A model generated the notes under the pieces. That model saw only the letters and a program-made list of their open reading frames with translations, made no database searches and was not told where the DNA came from. 64,000 nucleotides of DNA from Hydrangea macrophylla (taxonomy: Eukaryota; Streptophyta; Magnoliopsida; Cornales; Hydrangeaceae), in the NCBI GenBank assembly GCA_033977485.1, contig CM066998.1, forward strand, positions 26,475,501 through 26,539,500, read 5' to 3'. Each line of letters starts with the position of its first letter. The stretch's first letter is position 1. Positions 55,364-64,000 of this stretch are shown piece by piece. Position numbers and translations under genes: made by a program.

Positions 55364-56297
55364 TGTTGGGTTTGTGCCCTCAAACCATTACTTTATATAG
55401 GAGACATTGACATTTTAATATATGAATATCAGCTTTACATTTTGTTATGTATGTTTCTTTCATGAGATGATTGTTATCCTTAAGTATCATAGTAAGTAAT
55501 GCGTGTATGTATGAGATACATACAAGTGAGATACGAATTTCTATTCTTTGTTACTTAGAACTTGTCACAGTGGATGTTGAGACTAGGATATCTCATCAGG
55601 TTTACACTGTAGCATGATTAACTACCATTGGATGGAGTGATCAATCTCAATCACTAGAGTGTAACTCTTAGTTAATATGCTAGTGCTTATAGTGCATTGA
55701 CGGACCTGAGCTTTCCTATTGACACTCAAGGCTGTCAATCAGTCGATAGGAACTCATAACTTGTGTAAGGTACGTGTTCTCAATCTTGAGACGATTATGA
55801 ACACAGACTGTGGATATGACTACTTTGACTTACCAATCAGCGAGGTCTATAGAAGATCAACACCTGGGTATCTTGGGTATGTCATATTCATAGGGTTGTG
55901 AACATATATTGTCAAGACAGAATCTACCCTCTGTTTCAGAGTAAGCATTCCCTTGAGAATGTCACCAAGTCGATTACTGAGTACTGCAGTCTTGTTGATA
56001 AGAGTTATCAACATGTTTGGTAATCATGAGAGGTGAATGGCACTCAAGGAATTCAAGAAGTAATCATGATTCAGGTTGACAGTAACAGTTATCCGACTAC
56101 CTGAATATGATTACGAATGCTGAAGGTAGAGGGACATTAGTACAACATACAAGTCTAGTTATTGCTTCGGATATGTTCTTTTGCGTTGGAGTTCAGTTAT
56201 CATTTTATAGTGGACTAAACGTTAACTGACCAGTTAGTTAGTTTGCTGATCAAAGAGTTTGGTCACGGTAATTAACAAACTGGTCTGAGCCAACAAT
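55364..56297 (+). mobile_element. LTR fragment, same family as the solo LTR at 5407-6857
   Basis: Starts TGTTGGGTTTGTGCCCTCAA at 55364 inside the third Cassandra LTR. Its whole length is the reverse-complement relative of about 5960-6857 (shared blocks include TTGACAGTAACAGTTATC and GCTTCGGATATGTTCTTTT). It breaks off at 56297, where the Tekay element begins, at the point corresponding to about 5967 in the solo LTR. Confidence 0.85.
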
Positions 56298-57082
56298 TGT
56301 CACGCCCCGGCGTAGCCAAAATATGGAAAAATTTAAAATTTTCATCTTGGACCCTGAGGCACGTGACTGGTTACAGTACCGAATTGTCCATGACCAGATA
56401 ATAATATTTAAACGATATAATAAAAAGATAAAACCATCATACTTACTGGAATATATTACAAAGAGAAGTCAAAGTACTTAGCTAGTTAATACATCATTAT
56501 AAATACATCAGAGTCTTATGGCTCTCGGCCTTACAAAACTATTACAAAATATATGCTAAGTCTTCTGGTTATAATCAAAACATTTACAGAGGATAACTGC
56601 TAGTCTTCTCTCTAACTAGCATAACCATAGCCATCTTCGGTGTACTCTTCCTCCACGTTCTCCGCTTGCGTAGCATCATAACCCGCGTACTCGTTACCTG
56701 GATAAGCTGGACATGGGAATGTCCAGCGACATGAACGTCGTCAGCTTATGAAAGCTGAGTGAGTAAGCTAAATCAAATGGAACGTATATAGTAAAACACA
56801 ATAGGAATACATTTACTACCTTTCAACATATCTTTTAGGATCTTTACGTTCTCACCGTCGAATTATAACTAGTAGCGTACCCGACTACGTATTCGATAGG
56901 AATACAAACAATTCAGGAGACCCGTCTAGACATTCTTAATGCCACTACCATTCATTTCTAACATCCGACATCATTTACAAACCCAAAGTATCTCTTGCTA
57001 ACCAAACCATCTTTCATCAACCAAAACATCCTTCGTCAACCGAAACATCTTTCATCAACCAAAAACATCTTTCATCAACCAC

Positions 57083-58091
57083 TTCGTCACGAAGAACCTA
57101 AGTGTTAAGGAGTGCAAGAACATCCATTTCGTCACGAAGAACCGAAAGGAGTCTTCACTCAAAAATCACCGCTTCGTCACGAAGAACCGAAAGCGTTACG
57201 GAGTACAAGAACATCCATTTCGTCACGAAGAACCGAAAGGAGTCTTTACTCAAAGAATCACCGCTTCGTCACGAAGAACCGAAAGCGTTACGGAGTACAA
57301 GAACATCCATTTCGTCACGAAGAACCGAAAGGAGTCTTTACTCAAAGAATCACCGCTTCGTCACGAAGAACCGAAAGCGTTACGGAGTACAAGAACATCC
57401 ACTTCGTCACGAAGAACCGAAAGGAGTCTTTATTCAAAGAATCACCGCTTCGTCACGAAGAACCGAAAGCGTTACGGAGTACAAGAACATCCACTTCGTC
57501 ACGAAGAACCGAAAGGAGTCTTTACTCAAAGAATCACCGCTTCGTCACGAAGAACCGAAAGCGTTACAGAGTACAAGAACATCCATTTCGTCACGAAGAA
57601 CCGAAAGGACTCTTTACTCAAAGAATCACCGCTTCGTCACGAAGAACCGAAAGCGTTACGGAGTACAAGAACATCCACTTCGTCACGAAGAACCGAAAGG
57701 AGTCTTTACTCAAAGAATCACCGCTTCGTCACGAAGAACCGAAAGCGTTACGGAGTACAAGAACATCCATTTCGTCACGAAGAACCGAAAGGAGTCTTTA
57801 CTCAAAGAATCACCGCTTCGTCACGAAGAACCGAAAGCGTTACGGAGTACAAGAACATCCACTTCGTCACGAAGAACCGAAAGGAGTCTTTACTCAAAGA
57901 ATCACCGCTTCGTCACGAAGAACCGAAAGCGTTACGGAGTACAAGAACATCCACTTCGTTACGAAGAACCGAAAGGAGTCTTTACTCAAAGAATCACCGC
58001 TTCGTCACGAAGAACCGAAAGCGTTACGGAGTATAAGAACATCCATTTCGTCACGAAGAACCGAAAGGAGTCTTTACTTAAACAATCACCG
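57083..58091. repeat. 92-bp tandem array (two 46-bp half units) in the Tekay LTR
   Basis: About 11 units. Each holds two half units that share TTCGTCACGAAGAACCGAAA and then differ (GGAGTCTTTACTC or GCGTTACGGAGTAC). TTCGTCACGAA is an 11-bp palindrome around a central C. Units are nearly identical, so the array was homogenised recently. Because 92 is not a multiple of 3, all long frames over it are artefacts. A shorter CATCTTTCATCAACCAAAA-type repeat precedes it (57005-57080). Confidence 0.9.
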
Positions 58092-58689
58092 CATCACAAC
58101 TCAACCGCACATCCCTTTTTCTTACTATCCTGATCTCCGTTGCCCAGATTACCTATCCGACAATTATCCTTATCATAATCTGCTTCTAACATAGCACAAC
58201 CGACCCTTACATTTTCCCGACCACGCATTCGTCACTCATTTCGGAATTTAGTTCATTAAAGGACTTCCGAATATACTTTCGAAGTTACGTTTATACATCC
58301 GTCATCCTGTTTTATGTCGTAATATACTTACAATGGAAACTTATCCAATCACTATCAACGCCATAATCATGTCGTACAACATACTCATAGCTTGGGTATG
58401 AATTCTCTATGGTCATCACACTATATTCATAACAACGGAAACCTAGCGTGCAGCTCGTGGATCTATAACATGGATTTGATATCAATAACCATATAGATGA
58501 AACCCTTAACATATCCATATACACGATAGCACTACCATAGCACAAGATATCCATAACCACATAGGTACCGGAAAGCAAGCATCATTAATAAACACATCAT
58601 ACAAGTAGTTATACAATCTGCCAGAACTTAATTTTACTATATCGACTGAATTGATATGATTTATTTGGGCATGATAAATTGATTTGTAG

Positions 58690-59240
58690 ATCAAACTCAA
58701 AACTAGAACATTGTAGATAATTGGATTAGCTTCATGTACAAAAAAATCTAACTTCAATTGCATTTTTGAGCTACTCAAAATATTTATTTTACTTAGATAT
58801 TTCTATATTTTCGGACTGCTCTGTCCCAGATTTATAGTATTGCGTTGCATGTGCATTTCACCTATCAAGGAGTCATTTTTAGACCAGGCTATAGAAGAGT
58901 TATTTGTAGATATATGAGTTAGCTTTCACCACAAAAAAATCTAGCTTAATTCGGATTTTTGAGCTGCACAAAACATTCATTTTACTAAACTATGTTCTGC
59001 TGAGAGTTCCAGTTTCTCAGATTTAAAGTACTTCGTTGCATGTACATTTCACCTATGAAAAAGTGATTTTCAGACTGAGCTATAGAAGAGTTATTTGTAG
59101 ATAAATGAGTTAGCTTTCTCCACAAAAAAACCTAGCCTCATTCTCATTTTTGAACTGCTCAAAACGTTCGTTTTACTAAACAACATTCTGCTGGAAGTTT
59201 TAGCGTCCCAGATTTGAAGATTTGACTTGCATGTTGCATA
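58690..59240. repeat. About 190-bp tandem repeat in the Tekay LTR
   Basis: GTTATTTGTAGATA recurs at 58899 and 59090 (191 bp apart), with a more diverged unit to the left. Units share TTTTTGAGCTGC-CAAAA and CCCAGATTT words. About 2.8 copies. Confidence 0.75.
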
Positions 59241-59998
59241 TAACCTCAAAATACAACATCAAACTCTTGCTAAACATTACTACATACTATATAGGTTCTA
59301 AAGTGAGTTAGAATACTCACTTAAACTTGAAATTGAGCTTGGGCTTTGGATTTGAGCTTAGGAAGCTTGAACACAACCTCAATGGTGGAGACTTCTTCCT
59401 AGTTCTTCTTCTCCATCTCCATGTATCTCTTATCTCTCCATGGAGTTCATCTCCTAGCTCTCTCTAACTCTATATGCTGATTGTAAAATGACCAAGAGTC
59501 TAATGCATGAATATAGGCATCCTTATATAAAGAAAGGAAGGGATTATGTGTCACCATGCATGCTTGCATGGTGTGCATGTATGGACAAGTGTCCTAGAGG
59601 TGGACAAGTGGCAAGGGAGGTGGTGCCATGTGGTGCATGGGCTGCCATGTGGCCGACTATGTGGGGTCCACCTCGAGTTTTGTGCTACTACCTCGGTTTG
59701 CGTGCAAAAGTTCCTCGTTATGCGTGTCGATCTCGGTTTACGTGTAGACAGGTATTATTTCTGATGTTCGGGTCCAGGTACAGGACTAAGTTAATTCTAA
59801 TTACGGTCGAGTCGGTGCAGTGATTATAGTCTAATTAGTAATTACATTACACTGATACAGTCACACAAATAAAATAATAATATAATAATAGACCAGATAT
59901 AGAAATTCATAAAACTCGTATTATTGCACGTAGAGAAATTACAGGCATTACATCTTCTACCACCTATTACAGGATTTCGTCCTCGAAATCTGAGTTAT

Positions 59999-62557
59999 CT
60001 AGGCACTAAAAAGAAAAGGAAATTTCCTTCGCATTTCCGATTCCAGCTCCCAAGAGGGTTCTCCTTCGTCATGGTGTTTCCACTGAATTTTTACCAGCGG
60101 AATCTCTTTGTTTCTCAACTTCTTGATTCCATGATCCAGAATCTTTACAGGTCCTTCAATGAATGTAGCATTATCATTTACTTCGATATCTTTGAAGTCG
60201 ATCTCATGTGCCGGGTAGTGAAGACATTTTCTTAGCATGCTTACATGGAATACGTTATGAACTCCCGACATCTTGGGTGGTAATGCCAATCTATAGGCGA
60301 CTTTTCCTACGCGATCCAGAATCTCAAAGGGTCCAATGTAGCGTGGCGATAGCTTTTCCTTCTTCTGTCCAAACCTTACCACGCCTCGAACCGGTGAAAC
60401 TTTCAGGTAAACATGATCTCCCACTTCAAATTCTAGGTCTCGACGTCGTTTATCCGCGTAGCTCTTGTATCTACTTTGTGCTGCTTTCATTCTTTCCTTT
60501 ACTGTATTGATTCCTTTATTGGTCTCCTGGACTAAGTCTGGTCCCAATAGTTTGCCATCCCCAATTTCAGCCCAACACATAGGTGATCGGCACGGCCTTC
60601 CGTATAGTGCTTCAAATGGTGCTATCCCTATGCTTGAATGAAAACTGTTGTTATAAGCAAACTCAACCAACGGTAAGTGAGTTTCCCACGAACTTTCGAA
60701 ATCGATTACACAGGCTCGAAGCATGTCCTCCATTACTTGATTCGTCCTTTCTGTTTGTCCATCAGTTTGTGGATGAAATGCAGAACTTAACTTCAGAGAT
60801 GTTCCCATCGCTTTCTGAAGACTCTCCCAAAATCCATCAGTGAATCTCGAATCTCGATCTGATACTATTGACACTAGTACCCCATGTAACCGCACAACCT
60901 GTTGTAGATAAAGTCGACTCATCTTCTCGACAGGATAGGTCATATTATATGCAATAAAATTGGCTGATTTGGTCAGTCGATCAACAACTACCCAAATGGC
61001 ATCATGGTTCTGCTGGGATCTTGGCAATCCCATAACAAAATCCATGGTGATATGCTCCCATTTCCATTCTGGGACTGGTAGAGGTTGTAGTAATCCTGGA
61101 GGTCGTTGGTGTTCTGCCTTGACTTGCTGGCAAGTAGGGCATTTTGCTACATATTCCGCGACTTCTCTCTTCATGCCTTCCCACCAAAAGTTCCTTTTTA
61201 AGTCTTTGTACATCTTGGTTCCCCAAGGGTGTATAGTCATTCTTGACTTGTGGGCTTCATTCAGAATGTCTTTCCTCAAATTATCCGTGTTGGGTACATA
61301 TAACCTGTCCTTACATCTGAATGCCCCTTCTGTTCCAATATTCCATTCAGTCGGATCCTTTGCTTTTGCCTTCTCAAACCATTTCCTCAATCCTTCGTCC
61401 TTCTTTTGAGCTTCGAGTATTCGGTTAATGAGGGTTGGATGCACCATATAACATCCAAAAGGTTGTCCAATACCTAGTCTTGTAGTCTGAAAGTCAAATT
61501 CCGTTAAAGCTTTTAAGGCTTTCCATTCCCTGATTAAAAGTAAGGCGATTAACCTTTGGGGTTTTCTGCTTAGAGCATCTGCGACTACATTTGCCTTACC
61601 GGGGTGGTATTGCAAATTAAAGTCGTAGCCCTTAAGTAGCTCCATCCAACGTCGTTGTCTCATGTTTAATTCCTTTTGAGAGAACAGGTATTTCAAGCTT
61701 TTGTGGTCTGAGAATAGGTCAAACTTCTCTCCGTAGAGGTAGTGCCTCCAAATCTTAAGTGCAAAGACAATTGCAGCCAATTCCAGATCGTGTGTAGGGT
61801 AGTTTAATTCATGTAGCTTTAATTGCCTAGATCCATAAGCGATCACCTGACCATTCTGCATAAGTACACATCCTAGTCCTTGATATGAAGCGTCACTGTA
61901 GATAGTGTACTGTTCACCACTCTTGGGTATAGCTAGCACTGGCGCTGAGGTCAACCTCTCCTTTAATTCCTGAAAGGTGCGTTCGTGCTTGTCCTTCCAC
62001 TCAAACTTTATGTCCTTCTTTGTTAGTCCGGTTAAAGGAGACGCGATCCTTGAGAAACCCTCCACGAATCTCCTGTAGTATCCAGCCAATCCAAGGAAAC
62101 TTCGTACTTCCGATGCGTTGGTTGGTCTATTCCAACTAGAAACTGCGTCCGTCTTGGTTGAGTCCACTGAAATTCCGTTCTGTGAGACTACATGTCCCAA
62201 GAATTTGACTTCTTTCAGCCAAAACTCACACTTACTGAACTTAGCATAGAGATGATTTTCTCTAAGTGTCTGAAGTGCAATCTTCACATGCTTCTCGTGT
62301 TCTTCATCACTCTTCGAATAAATAAGGATGTCATCGATAAACACGATGATGAATTGATCCAAGAAGGGTCTGAATACCCGATTCATCAAATCCATGAATA
62401 CCGCCGGGGCATTAGTTAATCCAAAAGGCATAACTAAGAACTCGTAGTGCCCATATCTTGTTCTGAAAGCTGTTTTCGGTATATCTTCCGGCCTGACAAG
62501 TAACTGATGGTACCCAGATCGTAAGTCAATCTTCGAAAAGGTCGTCGCTCCTTGTAG
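59999..62557 (-). CDS. Tekay pol: RT (rest), RNase H, integrase, chromodomain
   Basis: The frame runs from just after the TAA at 62560-62558 ([19 protein letters not shown]) to TAG at 59999; the longest ATG-initiated part starts at 62431 ([10 protein letters not shown], 810 residues). RT catalytic FIDD lies at residues 31-34 of that part, RNase H follows with [12 protein letters not shown], then integrase with an HHCC zinc region (ending CPTCQQ) and catalytic motifs [18 protein letters not shown] and [12 protein letters not shown]. The last about 50 residues ([15 protein letters not shown]) are a chromodomain that in this lineage steers integration to chromatin. No further stop inside this part was seen. 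With the upstream nonsense codons the full polyprotein cannot be made. Confidence 0.9.
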   Translation of the reverse strand, partial: LQGATTFSKIDLRSGYHQLLVRPEDIPKTAFRTRYGHYEFLVMPFGLTNAPAVFMDLMNRVFRPFLDQFIIVFIDDILIYSKSDEEHEKHVKIALQTLRENHLYAKFSKCEFWLKEVKFLGHVVSQNGISVDSTKTDAVSSWNRPTNASEVRSFLGLAGYYRRFVEGFSRIASPLTGLTKKDIKFEWKDKHERTFQELKERLTSAPVLAIPKSGEQYTIYSDASYQGLGCVLMQNGQVIAYGSRQLKLHELNYPTHDLELAAIVFALKIWRHYLYGEKFDLFSDHKSLKYLFSQKELNMRQRRWMELLKGYDFNLQYHPGKANVVADALSRKPQRLIALLLIREWKALKALTEFDFQTTRLGIGQPFGCYMVHPTLINRILEAQKKDEGLRKWFEKAKAKDPTEWNIGTEGAFRCKDRLYVPNTDNLRKDILNEAHKSRMTIHPWGTKMYKDLKRNFWWEGMKREVAEYVAKCPTCQQVKAEHQRPPGLLQPLPVPEWKWEHITMDFVMGLPRSQQNHDAIWVVVDRLTKSANFIAYNMTYPVEKMSRLYLQQVVRLHGVLVSIVSDRDSRFTDGFWESLQKAMGTSLKLSSAFHPQTDGQTERTNQVMEDMLRACVIDFESSWETHLPLVEFAYNNSFHSSIGIAPFEALYGRPCRSPMCWAEIGDGKLLGPDLVQETNKGINTVKERMKAAQSRYKSYADKRRRDLEFEVGDHVYLKVSPVRGVVRFGQKKEKLSPRYIGPFEILDRVGKVAYRLALPPKMSGVHNVFHVSMLRKCLHYPAHEIDFKDIEVNDNATFIEGPVKILDHGIKKLRNKEIPLVKIQWKHHDEGEPSWELESEMRRKFPFLFSA

Positions 62558-63340
62558 TTAATCGAACAAATCGTCTATCCTGGGAAGCGGGTACTTATTC
62601 TTAATAGTAACCTTATTCAACTCTCTGTAGTCGATACAGAGTCGAAGATTTCCATCCTTCTTTCTAACAAATAGAACCGGGGCTCCCCAAGGTGACGTGC
62701 TTGGTCTAATAAATCCAAGATCTTCTAACTCTTGTACTTGCTTCTTCAACTCCAGCATTTCCGTTGGGGCCATACGATAAGGAGCCTTGGATATCGGTGT
62801 CGTTTCGGGTATCAACTCAATACAAAAGTCGATCTCGCGCTTTGGTGGTAATCCAGAAACGTCCTGAAAGACATCCTCATAGTCTCGGACTATCGGAATC
62901 CGAGCGATCGTCAAATCTGAGCCTGTAGTTTCCATAGCGGCTATACGACTTGTAAGAAAGGCGTCACTAGTAGGGTTGCATTGAAAACTAAAGGGTGCAC
63001 TTCCAGGTACTGAAAATGTGATCGACCTACTAGCACAATCTAACTTTGCATGATACTTAGTAAGCCAGTCAAATCCTAAGATTACGTCGAATTCCTTCAT
63101 TGACAGAACAATTAAGTCTGCATATAGGTTCCTATCCTCCAATGTCAAAGTACAGTCCTTGCACACCTTTCCTAGCTTCACGGTCACTCCCAAAGGTGAT
63201 ACCGCGTTCAAGGCTACCTCAAGTGCTTGGGGTACTAAACCCAATCGTCGTACAATCTCAAAGGCAATAAACGAATTCGTAGCACCTGTATCAAAAAGTA
63301 CTTTAACCCGACTAGCATATAATAAGAGTGTACCTTCCAA
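62558..63340 (-). CDS. Tekay protease and start of RT, ending at a nonsense codon
   Basis: 260 codons from an ATG at 63340 to TAA (62560-62558), in the same frame as the downstream pol. The retropepsin active site [11 protein letters not shown] is near the start; [11 protein letters not shown] follows, and the RT begins at about residue 165 with [13 protein letters not shown] and [24 protein letters not shown]. The TAA lies mid-RT where related proteins continue without a break, most simply a CAA to TAA change. A TAG just upstream of 63340 (about 63344) is a second in-frame stop, so the listed ATG is only where the open stretch begins. Confidence 0.85.
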   Translation of the reverse strand: MEGTLLLYASRVKVLFDTGATNSFIAFEIVRRLGLVPQALEVALNAVSPLGVTVKLGKVCKDCTLTLEDRNLYADLIVLSMKEFDVILGFDWLTKYHAKLDCASRSITFSVPGSAPFSFQCNPTSDAFLTSRIAAMETTGSDLTIARIPIVRDYEDVFQDVSGLPPKREIDFCIELIPETTPISKAPYRMAPTEMLELKKQVQELEDLGFIRPSTSPWGAPVLFVRKKDGNLRLCIDYRELNKVTIKNKYPLPRIDDLFD

Positions 63341-63503
63341 GTTCTACTGTTCCTTATCATCATAGCTGGCTGCCTCGGGTATGATAGGATTTAGTCGACC
63401 TTTGCTAGCTTGACCTTGAGTAGTAGGCCCATGATAGTTTTCTCTTGGTGCATTGCAATCCATGCTCATGCGTCCTCTTTTGCATCAGTTGTAGCATATA
63501 ACA

Positions 63504-63743
63504 TTAGCTCGGTTGTTGGTTCTGGGGGCTGTGTAGTCCGGGGATCCCACAATTGAAACATCCATCCTTGTTGTTCCCTGTAGTAGTGGTTGGTACTTGT
63601 GGTGCAGTTGGTTTTGCATGCTTATTCAGGGGAAAGGTGTGTCCTAGTTTCTTACCACTATTCCATGGGTGTTTGTTTCCTTGGAAATGGGTCAGAGGTC
63701 TTCCCCTTGGTCCATTCCTAAGCTGAGGTGGCTGACTTGTCAT
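63504..63743 (-). pseudogene. Tekay gag C-terminal fragment with broken zinc knuckle
   Basis: 79 codons, basic and Gln/Pro-rich (LRNGPRGRPLTHFQG), leading to the knuckle start CFNCGIPG, after which the frame runs into noise and stops. Shifting frame recovers a second cysteine pair (CYN-stop-CK) farther on, showing a frameshift plus a nonsense codon in the zinc-knuckle region. Gag would be the particle protein. This copy is dead. Confidence 0.7.
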
Positions 63744-64000
63744 CTGTTTGTGTGTTATGAACCTAACTGAATAACTACTGGTTACCCTCCAGTCCTAACT
63801 ATGGTTACGAGATATATAAACGATATAAGTTATAGCTAATAATTCTAATATGAGTACATATCACGTCAATACATTTCATCAAGTAGAGGAAAAAAATCTT
63901 TATAGATAACTTCAAATATTTACATAGAAAGGTGTACACGCTACCACTAGTTTGTGTTATATGCCTGGGTACATACTATATGCACAAAAAGATGGGCTAC
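63744..64000 (-). other. Unexplained non-coding sequence at the gag position
   Basis: AT-rich, with stops in all frames, directly upstream (minus strand) of the gag fragment, which begins after ACACACAAACAG, a splice-acceptor-like end. It could be an insertion in gag, an intron-like segment or decay. The other side is outside the window. Confidence 0.35.

Larger units (their letters stand above)
56298..59952 (-). repeat. Tekay 3' LTR (3655 bp)
   Basis: Minus-strand text starts TGTAATGCCTGTAATTTC just after the purine tract GGTGGTAGAAGA and ends CCGGGGCGTGACA. A minus-strand TATA box (CTTTATATAAGG, about 59520-59531). The 92-bp and 190-bp tandem arrays and a conserved hairpin (56707-56726) are internal. 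Confidence 0.85.
56298..64000 (-). mobile_element. Tekay-type chromovirus (degenerate), runs off the window
   Basis: The 3' LTR (56298-59952) and most of the internal region are on the minus strand. Pol order is protease, RT, RNase H, integrase, then a C-terminal chromodomain, which together with the 3.7 kb LTR indicates the Tekay (Del) lineage. At least two nonsense codons in pol/protease and a broken gag zinc-knuckle region show it is inactive. It is inserted in the LTR fragment at 55364-56297. Confidence 0.9.

Noticed and set aside
57083..58091. CRISPR-like regular repeats with alternating spacers
   Set aside because: The 'spacers' are themselves only two sequences repeated alternately, inside a plant LTR. 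It is an ordinary tandem array.
57083..58091. Heat-shock elements in the 92-bp array
   Set aside because: GAA and TTC words are frequent, but spacing does not give the alternating nGAAnnTTCn pattern reliably.
57102..58194. Two overlapping long open frames (343 and 360 codons) of repetitive protein
   Set aside because: They lie wholly in the 92-bp tandem array of the Tekay LTR. Stop-free unit sequence and a period not divisible by 3 create long frames in several registers. No start context or family resemblance.

Overview
The window looks like nuclear DNA of a flowering plant, probably a eudicot. It is AT-rich, has almost no host coding sequence, and is built from plant-specific retrotransposon lineages (Copia Ale, Gypsy Athila, Ogre/Tat and Tekay, Cassandra TRIMs), tRNA-derived SINEs and many MITEs. 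A fragment of a plant mitochondrial gene (ccmFC) sits in it as a nuclear mitochondrial insertion. The species cannot be named from the sequence. All domain calls are by eye, without database searches.

Layout. 1-2965: the 3' part of a Gypsy LTR, the 3' end of a Copia element, and the mitochondrial fragment that the Copia LTR abuts. 2966-9905: low-coding DNA with a MITE, one possible orphan exon (4641-4729) and two solo LTRs (5407-6857 with TSD GTAAT; 8079-9388 inside an older Copia-like LTR). 9906-18124: an old minus-strand Gypsy-type element with two LTRs and no coding capacity. 18183-22350: a 4.2 kb solo LTR of Ogre/Tat type with perfect TSD ACTAT, carrying several internal tandem arrays.

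23246-31073 holds the one convincing host gene, a two-exon gene for a 99-residue single-pass membrane protein. Its 7.5 kb intron contains a complete, apparently intact Ale Copia element (23680-28450) whose two LTRs are identical by eye. 31074-43292 is a MITE/SINE zone: a solo Copia LTR, a hAT-like element, a 2.5 kb Mutator-like compound element, Harbinger-like MITEs, a near-perfect 184 bp hairpin, and two SINEs with clear target-site duplications.

43298-51692 is a complete LTR element of Athila type (TSD TGGGT) that encodes only gag and protease and lacks reverse transcriptase, RNase H and integrase. 51757-52500 is a cluster of nested MITEs. 52891-64000 is a four-level nest: a Gypsy LTR is interrupted by a tandem Cassandra array (LTRs with 5S rRNA-derived sequence), which is interrupted by an LTR of the same family as the solo LTR at 5407-6857, which is interrupted by a degenerate Tekay chromovirus on the minus strand running off the window.

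How it works together: there is no operon-like or pathway-like organisation. The content is host DNA with layered transposon insertions. The most informative signals are non-coding: palindrome arrays near LTR promoters in two families, a structured motif shared by three Gypsy LTR families, G-box arrays, and long hairpins that could feed small-RNA pathways.
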